DNA of 64,000 nucleotides from Chinchilla lanigera (taxonomy: Eukaryota > Chordata > Mammalia > Rodentia > Chinchillidae), in the NCBI RefSeq assembly GCF_000276665.1, contig NW_004955477.1, positions 4,959,309 through 5,023,308 on the forward strand, written 5' to 3'. Position numbers and translations under genes: made by a program. Below the pieces are notes generated by a model, which saw nothing but the letters and a program-made list of their open reading frames with translations, was not told the origin of the DNA and did not search any database. Positions 1 to 12,915 of this stretch are shown piece after piece (positions within the stretch are counted from its first letter, which is position 1; every line of letters starts with the position of its first letter).

Positions 1-1880
1 TTTGCATTCTTTATGGAAATGATTTAATTATTCAAATTTACAGCAATCAATGAGGTAAGGAAGAACTGTTATTTCCGTGAGTCTTTGGAAAGAGTAGTTT
101 GCTGATAAATATTGGGTATGGAAAAAGTAGGGCCAACTCAAATTGCCAACTCATGTGGGCATCCAGAAGGACTCTGAAGTCAGGTTCTGTCGCAAGGAAT
201 TGCTACACATTAAGCAAAGGAAAGCAGCTGTGATTCATGGAAGATAACTTGGAACTCTAGTTGGGCAGTGCCTGCATTCAATTAAAACATCTAGGTCTCA
301 CTACAAAGTAACAGCAAAACTTGAAATCAGGTAGATCAAGATTTCAGTTTGCATGATTTAAGTTAAGGTAATTTATTTATGTTAGGTACATGCCATTTTT
401 GATAATTTCCTCAGGGACTGAACATAGTAAACCTTCCCTCACTTTGTCATCTGTTATAGAAAACTCAAGAAAACCCCCTTCTGTCCAATATTAGTAACCA
501 AAATCAAAGTAACTATTAAACTTTAATTATTTCCAATGTAAAATGATAGGGAAGTTGGGAATCAGAGTTTGATGAACAGTATATTTTCAACTTAGTGGGA
601 ACAATGTGATCTTAATGGAAAACTAACTGCAAGACTCCATGAAATAAGGGCTTTGGGGCACAGTGGGGTTCCAGTTGCAGTGTCACTATGCACAGTGGTC
701 TGGAACCAGCTTGTTAAGTCTTAGTAACTTCTGTTTGCAACAGAACTTTGGAGGTTGTGGGAATTTTTTTGTGGCTGTTACAACTATGAGTAGTGTAATT
801 TTAAATTAACTTTCTAGAAGAGAGACACAAAACTCCAGTTTTTCTCTAGCACAGCTTCTCTAGTATGCTTCCGCATCTAGTTAGAGCTAATGTATGCTTT
901 TGTCAGACTCCACAGGCCTCATCTCTGTTCAGTGTCTGAAGACACATAGCCCGTATCAGTAGTCCCTACAATCCTGTCTTCAGAGGACAGGTCTCTGTGA
1001 GTAGACATGCACTTCCTGCTTCCTGCCAAATAACCGCAGTTCTCTACCCTTCCGCCTGGCGATTCCTCCTCAAGTTCTGCAAATTCCTGTGGGCCTCTGA
1101 GTCTTGCAATTCTTTTGGGCAGCAATCTACTGACTGATGTGCTGGGATTCACTCAGACTACTCATTGAGGCAATTCAAAATAGTAACCACTCCAGGGTAT
1201 TTCCTGAAAAGACAAATTCCTGTCTTGTCAGACTTCTTAAATCATTTTTAATATCACTTTTTATGTAAGTCACTTCTGAAACTAGGCCTAAATTTATTTA
1301 AATTATTTCAGTTACGCTGGACAGCATTCTAATAAATTCATTTGCCGTCACCTACAAAATGTTATATAGGTGGGTTTCAGCAGAACATACTCGTTCTCTG
1401 AACCTTCTCTGGCAAGTTTTGTTCATTTCTGTCTTGCTGCATTAAAAGACTAGATGCGCTTCAGCTCCCTAAGTAATAAAATTTAAACTCACAGAATATT
1501 CCTGGCAATTTATATCATCCCCTCTTTTCCTAATTTATTCATGTTAGTGAAGAGTTATTTTAGATCAGTGTCACATTCTTTCACTGGTGATTCAAAATTC
1601 TCTTCTGTAATATGAAGGTAGTTAAAAGATTCCCACCAAGCAAGGTCACTGTCTTGGAGTTTAGAATTTGGAGTTCTTGAAGAAAAATCTTGGCACAGTT
1701 GCATGATTTTCACCTTCACACTGGCAGCAGCCAATAGTCGTCATTGGCTTTATGTGCTAGGCAAGGCTACTACAGTATCCCCGCTTTTGTCTGCTGCCAG
1801 GAGGCCCTAGCAGTTTGCGTGTACCTTCACAAGGCCTTAACATGGGGATGATTCCGGTAAGGCAGGCTTTCTCACTTCAG
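1..1880. other. Non-coding, no recognised feature
   Basis: AT-rich intronic sequence. The only open frame of note (919-1152, minus) has no recognisable similarity. No repeat could be named. Confidence 0.6.
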
Positions 1881-2048
1881 TCCTCTCAATATTTTAGACC
1901 TGATCACTTTTTGTCATAGGGGCTGCCCTGTGCAGGCCTGCAGTCCTAACATCTACCTTAGATACCAGCAGCACCTCCTCAGCTGTGACAACCCTTTGCA
2001 CTTGGTAAGATGACCCCTGGGAGGCAAAAATCACCCTTAATCAGCACT
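1881..2048. mobile_element. MER20 (hAT-Charlie) fossil
   Basis: The sequence follows the MER20 non-autonomous DNA transposon: GGGGCTGCCCTGTGCA, then the CAGCAGCACCTCCTCAGCTGTGACAA region (interrupted match), then CCCCTGGGAGGCAAAAATC. It is diverged, as expected for this eutherian-age family. Confidence 0.7.
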
Positions 2049-2438
2049 GTAAGGCATTAGCCACTGTGGCATCTGACACCCATCTTTACCTGTGAATTCT
2101 TCTACTTGTCCCTATGTAAAGTCTCCAGGGAACCCTGTTCTGTTTGAAGGAGCCTGGGCTTGTCAGCATGCCCTGCCTGTGCTTGGAGAGGAGTACAGCC
2201 ATATCCATGCCTTCTCTCAGGAGATGGGTGAATGGGGCCAAGACTGTGGGGCCTAAAGCTTTTCTATTTCCCTTATTTGTCTTCTGGATGCAGAGAACAG
2301 TAACTTTGAAGATTTTGTAGAGGCTTGTTCATTTTTGAGAGAGGGAGAGGTAGGGCCCTTTTATACATTTCAATGCTTAGGTATGTAACTTTTCAGTCAC
2401 AATTGTTTTGGATAATTTGGCAGACCACTAAAATCATT

Positions 2439-2805
2439 TTTCTCAGAAGGCGATAATCAGATGGTCAGTAAGTACAGGAAAAGATGGCCACCATCACCAA
2501 CCATCAGGGAAATGCAAATCAGTACCACAATGGAATACTGCTTCTCCCTAGGAAAGAGTGACCATTATCAAAAAGATTAAAACTAGCAAAAGCTGGTAAG
2601 CACATGGGATAGGAATGTAAATTACAGTGGCCATTAGGGAAAATGGTCTGGAGGTTCCTCCAAAAAGCAGAAATGAATGTACCCTACGATCCTAGCTGCT
2701 GCATGACTGGGTATATGTCCAAAGGAAACAAAATCAAAATGGTGAGGAAATACCTGTAGCATTATTCACAACAGCCGCATTACAGGATCAGCCTAGGTGC
2801 CTTCT
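2439..2805 (+). mobile_element. L1 LINE fragment (3' part of ORF2)
   Basis: A diverged copy of the end of L1 ORF2: CATCAGGGAAATGCAAATCA, GACCATTATCAAAAAGA, GGAATGTAAATTACAGTGGCC, GGTCTGGAGGTTCCTC, CTGGGTATATGTCCAAAGGA and GCATTATTCACAACAGCC occur in the expected order. It is broken by stops and is a dead ancient fragment. Confidence 0.85.
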
Positions 2806-3981
2806 GTCTTAATTTTTAAAACTGAACAAAATTATAACAAATCCCTCTGCTGTCATATTTTGTGAAAACTGTATTCCTGGAAAGTTATAAAAGCAGCCAA
2901 CCCCTTTGAAGGATTTTCATGTTTTAAAATATTACATTACTGCAAAAAGCTTAACGTAGCTTTTGCCTGTAGAAAGTTTCTGCTGTATGCTTGATGTTAG
3001 TAATATAAACAAGCTTCAAATTTAAAAAACAAAACAAAACATAACATCTGTGCAGGCTCCAGAGAGGGGATTCTGCCTTAGGGGATGTAAGTGCCAGAAT
3101 CCTTGTGAGTTCCCAGGATGTAACTGCACATGTAGTGTGACAGCCCTGGGGCCTTCCGTGGCATTCCTAACACATCCGGTGTCATTTCAATTTGACATTG
3201 GTATAGTCCAATGTCATTTTACCATCTAAAAGGCACAGAGTACGCAGTGCAGTGCTCATGGCTAGGGATTCCAAGGCAGCAAGCCCTCCAACTGGTAGAA
3301 GCTCTTGAAACTAAGAGGGTGCATTTGCAAGATAAATGGTTTCAGCTCTCCTTCATCCATAGTCCTATATCTGAGGTAGGATCTTGAGAGGTAGGGTTAG
3401 AATTATGGTCAAAGAAAGTCCGTTTCTTTTGCCTGATAGAATCATCCCAGCATGGCCCCAGATGGTTCTTGCATTTGTGGGTAAACATTATTTGTCACTC
3501 AGAATAAAAAAAGTGGGAAGAGGAGAATGTTAACATACCTATAGATAATACATGCACTGTTCCTGCATGTGTCACAATTAGCTGTGTCTTGCCCCGTCCG
3601 ATATGAAAGCCTACAAGATAAGAATAGGAGAGCATTACAAGTGGTGACCGGGGGTCGCTGGACTCACAGAGCAGATGCCTCAAATCAGATGCTTTCCCGA
3701 TGCCAGTGGTCATGGAAATTGGTTAATAAGTGTTTCCCAGTTTGCTCTTGCCATTGCCTTTATGATACACAATCAATGCAATGTCTCTAGTTATGACAGT
3801 GTTTAAATTAAATGTATAATGTAGACTTAAGCTACTGGATGAAGTATAGAATCTAATTTTGCTATAAGCACAGGGAATGTAGGATGTTTCAGTTCAGCTA
3901 TTTATTTATGGTGTTTTAAGGAAACTTTGAGGGGAAGCCAATCTCAAGTTGTTGTCTCCCCCACTTCTTGTCTTCCTAGAA
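2806..3981. other. Non-coding, no recognised feature
   Basis: Intronic sequence with short A-rich tracts (about 3030). Short open frames on both strands near 3500-3790 overlap each other and look like chance. Confidence 0.5.
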
Positions 3982-4040
3982 CAGGGGTTGGCCAACTGTA
4001 GCTTGATCTATTCAACATACTGAGTGGATTTTATATTGTT
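3982..4040 (+). mobile_element. hAT-Charlie type fragment
   Basis: CAGGGGTTGGCCAACTGTAG is the 5' terminal inverted repeat typical of an abundant mammalian Charlie-type MITE. Only the first tens of bases are recognisable. Confidence 0.4.
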
Positions 4041-6187
4041 AAACACTTGAACAAAATTGAAGGAATAGTATGTGTGCATGTGCACCTTAGGAAACTTATC
4101 TGAAACTCACATTTCAGTGTCCATAACGAAAGTTTTAAATTTTGACAATAAAATTTGTGAAAATCTTTACATAAATACTTATAAAATATCCTCAGTTTTG
4201 CCTCTTTGTTTACAAATCATAGTGTGTTTTTTCTCTGGCTCTTCAGAGGAAAAAGAAAAAAAAACCTCATGGATCTCTATAATAGAGTATCATTCTGCCA
4301 TTGTCAAGACTTCTGATTTAGTCTCTCTGACTGTATTCTTTGGTGAGTTCCATTGGCTCTATAAGATGAGACACATTTTAGCCTTTCTGTTTTTGTAGGG
4401 GGTGTCTAACTCTTCCTGTCCCTTCAAAAAAAAAAAAATCCCTTGGAGCATTTTTGTACTGTAGCATTGGATGTTGCAGAATTTTAAAGGTTTGATGGGG
4501 AGAGATTTTTTGATCACATTAAAGTTGACTGGACTATATCTTGGGGCAGTCACCCCAGGAAACCAGTATCAGGGTGCTGTATACTTTCAGGGTTCACCCA
4601 ACTACACTGGCTGGTCTTTCCAGTTTTTCAACACACAGGATGTTTTTTCTGCATATTGTTTTGTACTCAGGGCAAACAGGATAACTCGAATCTGTTACAT
4701 TTGTGGCAGAGAAAAGCTTCCATTTGAATTGGCTTGTAACCACTTTGGGGGCAAATTTACACACAGAGTTGCTCAACAAAGTAATAGTGTGCACAGAGGT
4801 TTTCTGTCAACATCAATAGTCAATATTTTTTATCACCTTTGTTATGTACACTTCTCTTGTATGCACCATGGGTTTTAAACTGAAAATAACTTTTGTTTCC
4901 TCATTATATTTTGCATTACATAAACATTTGACAAAAGGATTGCCTGCTCAGTGCTGAGATTGTCTCAGTGGGCTTCTGTAAACTTGGACATGACCTTTGA
5001 ATGCTATGCAGTTTATTTGTTAATCAAGTGACCATATTCTGCACCAGAATGTTGCCAAGCATTTCCTGTGATTCATTATATTTGAAATAGAATTGGAATC
5101 ATACCATGGCTGCCTTTGTTTTTATTATCCTTTCTCTTTTGTCACATCCCATATTGAATACCTTTGGATACCCATGCTCCTTTTGGCTTTGTTGGGGCAC
5201 AGAAGGAATGAATAGTTTGTCTTATATTTCCCTCTCGTTCCTCACCACTTGTGGTGAGTTTTAGTTCTTTGCGCTTTCCTCTTGATGGCACATCTCAAGA
5301 ATGTAGACTTCCTGACCCTACCCACCAGATTTGTCCAATCCCTATCAAGAGTTCCAACAGTTTATGACCTTGCCTTTCCTCACCTTTCAAGCCATGTATA
5401 TGCCTGCTGTCTTTCTTTATAAGATGTATTATCCTTTAGCCTGACTGCAAGTTTATTTCTGACCAAGGTTATTTTACACAGTGAAATGAAGGTGATACTT
5501 GAGCTCAAATCCTAGCAATGATGTGGATGTGTTGTCACACTGTAGCCTTAGTTGCAGATGAGGTGCTTGCTGCTCTTCTATTACACTGTCCTAATGTACA
5601 AAGTCAGTGGTTGAGAGACAGTACATGATAGTCACCTATCTGTGCGTATCACATCCAAACTTTAGGTGCTTAAGTAAGGCAAAATCAAGGCATTTCTTAA
5701 CCATTATTTGAAGGCTGTCTTTCAGTGACTTTCAAGCACACAGACCTCATCTTAGACTTCAGGTCAACCTCTGCCATGCCTTGTCCACATCAGCACCCCT
5801 TCTTTGCTCGGTAACCTTAGAGCTTTCTATTGTCTCACTTGCATTAGAGCCTTGAGCCTTCCAATTAATTATGCTATCCTTCTTTTACAGAGGAGAATCC
5901 AGTATCCTGCAGATGCAGGGACTCATTATTCTTTGACCCCAGGCTTCTGATGCTCCATGTTGCCTTCCTTGTACCATGGGATCTGTGTTCTGTGCTGTGT
6001 GTAATTGGCAGTTTAGGATAGTCAGTGCATCTGGAAATAACAGGCCAAAGGCTTCAGGCACCTGAGAGTCACAAGAGGACTGTCTTCCTGGATAGGATAG
6101 AGCTTCAGTGAGAAATTATCTTTGTAAAGTCCTTCCTGAAAAGACTATTCTAATCACTTTGTAAAATGCAAACATTTTCCCCATTTT
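4041..6187. other. Non-coding, unassigned
   Basis: Contains a 135-codon plus-strand open frame (4471-4878) with no recognisable domain and no splice or promoter context. Parts of 5.0-5.2 kb have a texture like old L1 3' UTR, not assignable by eye. Confidence 0.45.
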
Positions 6188-6330
6188 AGTAAGCAAGCAG
6201 TTATTATGTGTCTACTGTCAGGCACTCTTCTGGCTACTGAGAAGACATCTGTGAGCAAAGTAAGAGTGCTTATACATGTGAAATTTACAGTAGGGTGAGA
6301 GAGGTAGGTGGCCAACTCCTAAGTACATGG
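6188..6330. repeat. MIR/L2-type ancient repeat
   Basis: GTTATTATGTGTCTACTGTCAGGCACTCTTCTGGCTACTGAGAAGACATCTGTGAGCAAAG-like spacing (written here only as a description) resembles the common old motif of a low-complexity 'last point of cycle' repeat end; I see CAGGCACTCTTCTGGC at 6220 and GTGAGCAAAG near 6251. Family assignment is uncertain between MIR and L2. Confidence 0.35.
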
Positions 6331-7089
6331 GCGAAGGAAGGAATGAATGTTAGATCATTTTGATACTGCTATCAGTGTTAAGGAAGTATTATGAAGGCAT
6401 TTGAAGTGACTTTGGCTTGGCATCTGAAGTGTAGTATTAAAGCAGTCAGTCACCTGATGACCCAGAGTTAAGAGATGCAAGCAGGACCATCATTACCAGG
6501 TGTTAACACCATCACCTATTAACATCCAGCAGTGGGAATGATGATGGCATGTGTGTAAGACACTGTGCCTGGTGTCGATGGAGCAAATGGGAGTGGAGGG
6601 AGATGAAGTTGGAGCACTGAAAATGGGAAAGGATTTGGACATTATTTTAAGTTTAACGAGAAGCCACCAGAGGGTTTTTCTTACAGTATGTGAAAACATG
6701 AAAAGGAAAATGCTTCTTCTTATCCTGTCTATAGCATCAGTATCATTCTGTTTCCTTCCTTCTGTTTATTATATTTGCATGCCAACCTAGTTTACTTCTT
6801 CTGAGAAAGTGGCTTTCTCTGACTGATGTCTGCTGGTAAGAAACAGAAGCATCATAATGTCCACTTTGTATGGAGATCTATCTGTGGTCACACTTATTGC
6901 AGCTATTTGGGGGAAAAAACAAAACAGCCTAATGGTCAGCTGTGTTACTCCAACATGTTTCTACATGTCTAAGAAATATGTTTATTACCACAAACCTTTC
7001 TTAGAGATCATTCAGTAAGCTCCTAAGGTTTTTTTTAAAGATCCTCTTATTGCTGAAGGAAACAAATGTTTGTAGTCCAGAAAGTCAGT

Positions 7090-7390
7090 AATTAACTTGT
7101 GGATGGAATTTAAAATGTTGACCTATGTCATGTGGCTAACTCAAAGGCTGCTGCCAGCAGTTAATGTCAGTCACACTATGCCGGCTAAAATTTTATTAAG
7201 CAAAAGAGTGTTCTCAAAAGAGGGCTTAAAACTGTGTAATCCACTGTGCTTATTGCTTTGATAATCCATCTAATTGTCCTTGGAGCTTCAAGCTGTAGTG
7301 TTTGGCTTCACTGATAATTTTATGGTCACATTAATAACTGGGCTGCAGCATCTGAATGAATGTGTACTCCAAATATAGATAAAACAGTTA
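7090..7390. promoter_or_regulatory. Possible conserved non-coding block
   Basis: A repeat-free, moderately AT-rich stretch with TTATTAAGC, CTAATTGTCC and CATTAATAAC homeodomain-like cores and no coding potential. It is listed as a candidate only. Confidence 0.2.
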
Positions 7391-8054
7391 AGTTCTTCTA
7401 TGGGGCAGGGAACACAAAGTGCTGTTCTGGAATTTCCCTATTTTTTCCTTCTCAACTTGGAAACACATCATAAAACCAGTACTTGGAGTAATTATCTTTC
7501 TGTATTACTATTGCTATGAAAAGCAACAATGCAAAACTTTCAAACTACTAAATCAGATATTTCTGTGACAGTAAGGTAGAAGTACTTTGTGGATTGTAAA
7601 TTTAGGGATGTAAGAGCTTAGTTTGTTAAACACAACTTTTTCTAATCAAAGAATATGTTATTTTTCTTGGTAGTTAATTACTAACTTGTACAGCTTTCCT
7701 CCCTTTTCCTTTGAGGAGTCCATACTTATTTGGTACAACACCTGATATAATAGCTGGTACTCTGTGAGTGACTAGTTAATGTTAATTTTACAAAATCATG
7801 CAGTCAGTCTTTGTGTTCTTCTGTGGAAGTACAGAATAGTAACATATTCTACTGAAGGATTTTCCATAGATTGCAAAAGGATAAGTATAAATTGTGAAGA
7901 GTTCTAGTTCTCCCTTTTCTCCTAATATAGGTGCCTTTGGATTCTAATGACAAGTATATTCATTGTAAGTAGGGATTTTGTAGCAGTCACTATTGACCCA
8001 TTGTAGATACTTGTGTGTATTCTTGCCTCCGCAGTGTTGGGGCAGCAGTTAGCA

Positions 8055-8075
8055 TTCAGCACCAAGGACAGTGTC
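8055..8075 (+). promoter_or_regulatory. RE1/NRSE (REST/NRSF binding) motif
   Basis: The first 17 bases, TTCAGCACCAAGGACAG, satisfy every position of the published consensus TTYAGMRCCNNRGMSAG. The following bases (TGTC) diverge from the strong 21-mer at two positions, giving 18 of 21 matches overall. REST represses neuronal genes outside neurons. The site lies about 15.5 kb downstream of the INSYN2A coding exon, inside the inferred gene body. Binding is not shown by sequence alone. Confidence 0.7.
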
Positions 8076-9425
8076 AGGAATTCAGGATCTGGTCTCTTGG
8101 TGCTTTTATTCTTTGTTCTTTTTGTCCTGTAGCTTCCATTTCTCCAGGGCACAATTCTAACCTAGGGACCAGATCAGGAATTTTGAACGTACTCTGTGAA
8201 CACTCCTTGTTCAGGTTGGGCTTTCTTAAAAGTTCAACCAGACATGGTTTATACAGTTCAAATAGGGATGTAAATAAAGAACATGGAGAAGGACTTGATG
8301 CCTTTTTGAAGTAGTGGGAATTTGGACAAGTTAACTTTTAGGTCGTTTTGGAGGAGACATGAGAAAGTGAAATAAGTGCGGTTTACAGAACACAGCTTGG
8401 AATTCAGGGCACCCCCATTCAAAGAGCTTAGAGCTGCCTGCCTGCCAGAGCCTGGGCTTCTCATACCAACTGTGAGTACTGCTAACCAGTTTCTCTAGCT
8501 ACCTCATGCTTTTACAGCAATCTGCTCCAATTCCTCAGTTGCTATTATTAAAAAAAAAAATCACTGAATGTATTTATACATATGCATATATATACTGTTA
8601 CTTGGAAACATGTTATCTATTTCTGTATCTATATCTATGTTTCCACTATTACTAGAAAAAACATTGGTGACAGTTTCATGAATATGTCTTCAGCTATTCC
8701 TTTTACAGATCATTAGCAAAAGAGGGATCAGGAAAAAGAATTTGTAAAAGAAACAAAGAAGGGGAGTCACCGGGCAGAGCTGGTGCAGTGGTTCTTACAG
8801 CATGCCATGGCAGTGATAAAGGAACAGGACGGCTGCTGGCTTCCCCCTGAGCTGCACCTGGGAGGCAGAGATCTCACAGGAGTGGCAGACCGCTTCTGCT
8901 CTTTGATGAAGACAGCAGGGAAAGCTAAGTTAGCAGAGCCATGGGTGGTAGGAAAGGGTGTTCGAAATGTCACAGAAAGGTCACTGAGACCTTCTTTTCT
9001 GGCCACTTATTTCAAGTTGCTCAGTGTCTCTGAGGCCTTCAAGAAAGGATCAAGAAGCCGGAATCACAGCACTGAGTAAACACCACAAAACAAAGCAACA
9101 CATTAATTGTTTGGTTAAAAGGTCAGGAAAGGGGAAAAAAAAAAACCCAAAAAACCTCTCTCACTGTGCAATACCCAACAAACTTATGAACATCTCAGAG
9201 GAGAATCCTTGGCAAGTGGGTGTTAACTTTCTGGTATCTAATAGTAGCATCAGCTTACTGGGTTGGTTTGAATGGGGTGTTCCTGCAGTCACAGTACTAC
9301 CTAATGCTCACTTTTTGTTTTCAGTTTTGATTTTTGTCAGGGATGCACCCTGACCTTTGCCTGAGCTACACAGGCACCACTCAGATCTATGATCACCACT
9401 CAGCTCTATGATTTTAAAATCTCAC

Positions 9426-9546
9426 TGGGTGGGTGTGACAGCATGTACCTGTAGTTCCAGCCACTTAGGAGGCTGGAGTAGGAGGATTGTTTCAGCCCAA
9501 GAGTTCATTAGCCTGGGCAGCACAGTGAGACCCCATTTTAAAAACA
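9426..9546 (+). mobile_element. B1/7SL-derived SINE monomer
   Basis: GTACCTGTAGTTCCAGCCAC, TTAGGAGGCTGGAGTAGGAGG, AGCCTGGGCAGCACAGTGAG and ACCCCATTTTAAAAACAA follow a 7SL-derived monomer in sense orientation with a short A-rich tail. Confidence 0.7.
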
Positions 9547-10486
9547 ATGTATCTGAAATACTCAATTGAAAATTTTTTTCTTATCTCCCTGAGTGACTGC
9601 ATGGGTTGTCTGGCTAAGTCCAGTGTAACTGCAGAATTTAGAAAGGCACCTTCCTCTCAGTACTGTAAGTGCTTTTGTGCAGTTCCCTACCCACTCCCCC
9701 TGAAGCTCTGCACAGTGCAGGCAATAGTAAGTGACCCTGTGGTCCTTTTAGGAGAAATGTTTATTTTCAACAAGGTCACGATTTCCAGTGTGTGAGCAAA
9801 TGGCATTTTCAGTAATGCTAAGTTAGGGTGTGTTACTCTAAGTGCGGTCTTCAAAAACACTGTAGGTTTTGAAATTGTCATTTGAATTAACTCAAAGGTT
9901 CTGTCCTAGTCCTTCTGAGTATGACTCTCAGCTAGGGACAATAGTCAATGCGAAAATAAAAAAGGCACAGTCTCTTGCTCAGTGATAATTTTATGTTGCT
10001 GTTTAATTTATTTTCTTAGTTTTGCTCTCTCTCCTTTGGACTTTCTCACTGGGAATCAGAAATGATTTTTCCTTCTGCATTCTTATCCTGCTTTCCCTTT
10101 TTGATAACTAAAATATCACTGATGTCCGCATCTTATAAGGGCTTTGTCACTTAATAGTGTCAAAGTGATATGAATTAGAATCATGAAATGGTATCTATAC
10201 TGTTGGGGGAGGAAATTTCAAAAGTAGTCAAAGTGAGCTCCTATGTTTTAAAGGTGCTCTCAGCAGTAGCACTGGCTTGTTTCTGAACTCATATCCTCTC
10301 TTAAGAGTTTGCCAGATCATGTCCTGGAAGTATAACTGGCTGATACGTCAACATACCAGGTGCTATAATGAATTTAGACTTTCCCAATATATCCATGGAA
10401 ACTCAGTTACATATGTTGTAAGGATTTGTGCTATTAAATGCTATGATTTGGGACCATTCAGTTGAGGTTTTTAAAAAGAATATGAA

Positions 10487-10672
10487 GAGTGGTGGCACAT
10501 GCCTATAATCCCAGCACTTTGGGATGCTGAAGTAGGAGGATGGCCAAGTTCAAGCCCAGCCTGGAGAACATAGCAACTTACCGACACCTTGTCTCAAATA
10601 AAAAGGCCCAGCTAGGGATGTAGCTCAGTGTAAAGCCTCTAGGTTCAATCCCCTGTACAGCTCCCCAGCAAA
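10487..10672 (+). mobile_element. B1-dID composite SINE
   Basis: A B1-like half (CATGCCTATAATCCCAGCAC, AGTAGGAGGATGGCC, CAAGCCCAGCCTGGAG, TGTCTCAAATAAAAA) is joined to a tRNA-like ID half (CAGCTAGGGATGTAGCTCAG, AGGTTCAATCCCC). This dimer type occurs in several non-muroid rodent lineages and supports the host assignment. Confidence 0.8.
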
Positions 10673-11308
10673 TGAAGAAGGTAGATATTCTCAACCATGT
10701 CCAACTTCATCTATTGAAAGGACCAAGGCAGTGTTGTTTTCGTAGATAACATGGTGACCAGCTCCCTCTTTACCCATTAGCTCCTAGGAGCTGTGGTTTA
10801 GCCAGAGTCCAACTGGGCAAGGCAGGCCAAGCAGCTTTGTGATGTTTGCTGGCCTAGGAACTCCACGCAGACAGAGTAGCTGTTGGTGGTAAAAGCTGAA
10901 GTGTTTTGCAAAACAGAGTTACAGTGGCTACCAGTTTTGGCAAAGTTGTTTGAAGTACTTCATTTTTTCCTGCTATGAGGATGTCTGTGTGGGGTGAATG
11001 TTGATGCCTACAACAGCTGTCCAGTAGTGCCTTCCTAGAACTTACCAGGAACATCTCGATTACCCACTGTACACACGGCCTTTGGGGGGCTCTCAGCTAC
11101 CTTCTTCTGCCTGCTTTTTTTCTGCCACAGTCTGGGCATTCAACACTGACTGACAGAGCAGCTTCCTGGCCTTCTTTGCCTACTGATGTCTTCTCTACCA
11201 GTAATAGAAGAAGGGCCAAAAGATTTGCACATGTGTGGAATGAATGAGCAAATGAAAAATAAAATTAAAAAGTAAGTTTGTCTTAGCAGATCTTTGAAAG
11301 TTGGTTTG

Positions 11309-11410
11309 GGGCTGGGGATTTAGCTCAGCAGCAAAGCGCCTGCCTGGCAAGCGCAAGGTCGTGAGTTCGATTCCTAGTACCGAAAAAAAAAAGACAAAAA
11401 GAAAAAAAAA
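11309..11410 (+). mobile_element. ID SINE with intact target-site duplication
   Basis: A tRNA-derived ID element: GGGCTGGGGATTTAGCTCAG carries the A-box region and GTGAGTTCGATTCC the B-box region of a pol III promoter, followed by an A-rich tail. It is flanked by the exact 13-bp duplication GAAAGTTGGTTTG (11296-11308 and 11411-11423). The exact duplication marks a recent insertion. Confidence 0.93.
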
Positions 11411-12735
11411 GAAAGTTGGTTTGAACTGTATGCCAGTGATATTTGGGCGGTTCTTACTGTACAATGAAATAAAACTCTAGAAAACGCACTTGATGTTTTC
11501 TGCCCAGTACCCTGTACGGGAATACCAGTGTATCTTCAACAGATACCAGTGTATCTGTTAACTCAATTATTAGATACTCTGTGACTCTGGTTTCTCTGTT
11601 TTCTGCTTCTGGGCCTGCAGATACAAGGTTAGGAGGGGAGGGCCTTCCCATTAACATCCATATTCATCCAGGTTGTTTTGTGGGAGGAAAGGTCCTCACC
11701 AAGATCAAACACTTCTTTTTCACAGACACTCGTATTTCCCCCTGAATATGTGTGCATTTCAGACATTTAGTGTATAAAATGGAGTCTGCCCTGGTTTATT
11801 ACACAAAGAGAGATCTGCTTTTGGAGTCTCACATAAGGCCTCAGAAGGAATGTCCCTCTGAGAACATGATGGTAGATTTTACTCAGTCACAGAGTCTCCA
11901 TACAGAGTGAGCACAGATCTCCAAACCTATTTCTATAGAGATAATGCTTAGGAGTACAACCCACTCACAAGTTGAGGCTACCTCTTTTGTTGTCCCATCT
12001 GTCTTTTCTTTACCTAATTTTTTTCTACTGTAGGGTGAATTTTTCAAAATCACATACGCATTTCACCCAGATGCAAGAATAGAGATGTCAACCCTTCCAG
12101 GACTATATCTACATGCAAATCCCATGCAGTCTTAGTAAGGTCAGGATGACTTTCAATAATCCTCATTATTTCTATGCTCTTCACAGATTTCAAGGGACTT
12201 TGCTATGAAGTAGCCCAAAGAACTGCTGTGCTTGTCTGCACTTGCCCTGCCTTGCTGCACCTGCCTCATGTTGGGTCTCCATTGCTTGGATGAATGAAAC
12301 AGAAACCTTGCCCTTAAGACACTTAAAATCTAGGAAACCTGTTTTCCTAAGATGAAGGAATTGCTTATGTGTTAAAGAAATTCACCTGCATGATGGTGAA
12401 AAGCATCACTCCTGAGGCACCGTTTCCAGTGCTCATGGAAAACAGTGTTCTTCCTCGGTAGCTCAGCACATCAGCAGCCCTTTGTGAGTCTCATGCAGAA
12501 CACTCCACAGTGGATGCTAAGCCTGTGGGGCTCCTGTGACTCTCACTGAGAGCATGTCTTTGCTCATCTTCACAGTCCCAATCTGCTGCTTGGTGCCTTC
12601 TACTGACACATCCTGGGTCATTCATTACTGGCAGAAAGCAAGCATCCTTCCTGCTTCTATCTCCTTTCCCTGCTCCAGACTTCTACACAATGCAAGTCCC
12701 TGTAAAGTGTGCCCTAAACTGCAGTTGGTAGTTTT

Positions 12736-12915
12736 TCCTTTCTCTGTCTCCCTCCACTAGATTGTAAACACAAGAAGGGGCTGCTGAGGTTTTGTCCATG
12801 TTTCCTACCGAACTTGTAGCACTTACATAGGAGGTTAGAGGTGTAATGGATGATAAAGAAATATTTCTGCACAGTGACTGGATAAATGAATGAACAAACG
12901 AATAAATGGATAAGA
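12736..12915 (+). mobile_element. L2 LINE 3' end
   Basis: CTAGATTGTAAACACAAGAAGGGGC, TTTGTCCATGTTTCCTACC and the terminal AATGAATGAACAAACGAA repeat follow the L2 3' end in order. It is a degraded mammalian-wide fossil. Confidence 0.55.

Noticed and set aside
4471..4878. 135-codon plus-strand open frame
   Set aside because: No recognisable family, promoter or splice context; length is within chance for a 64-kb window.
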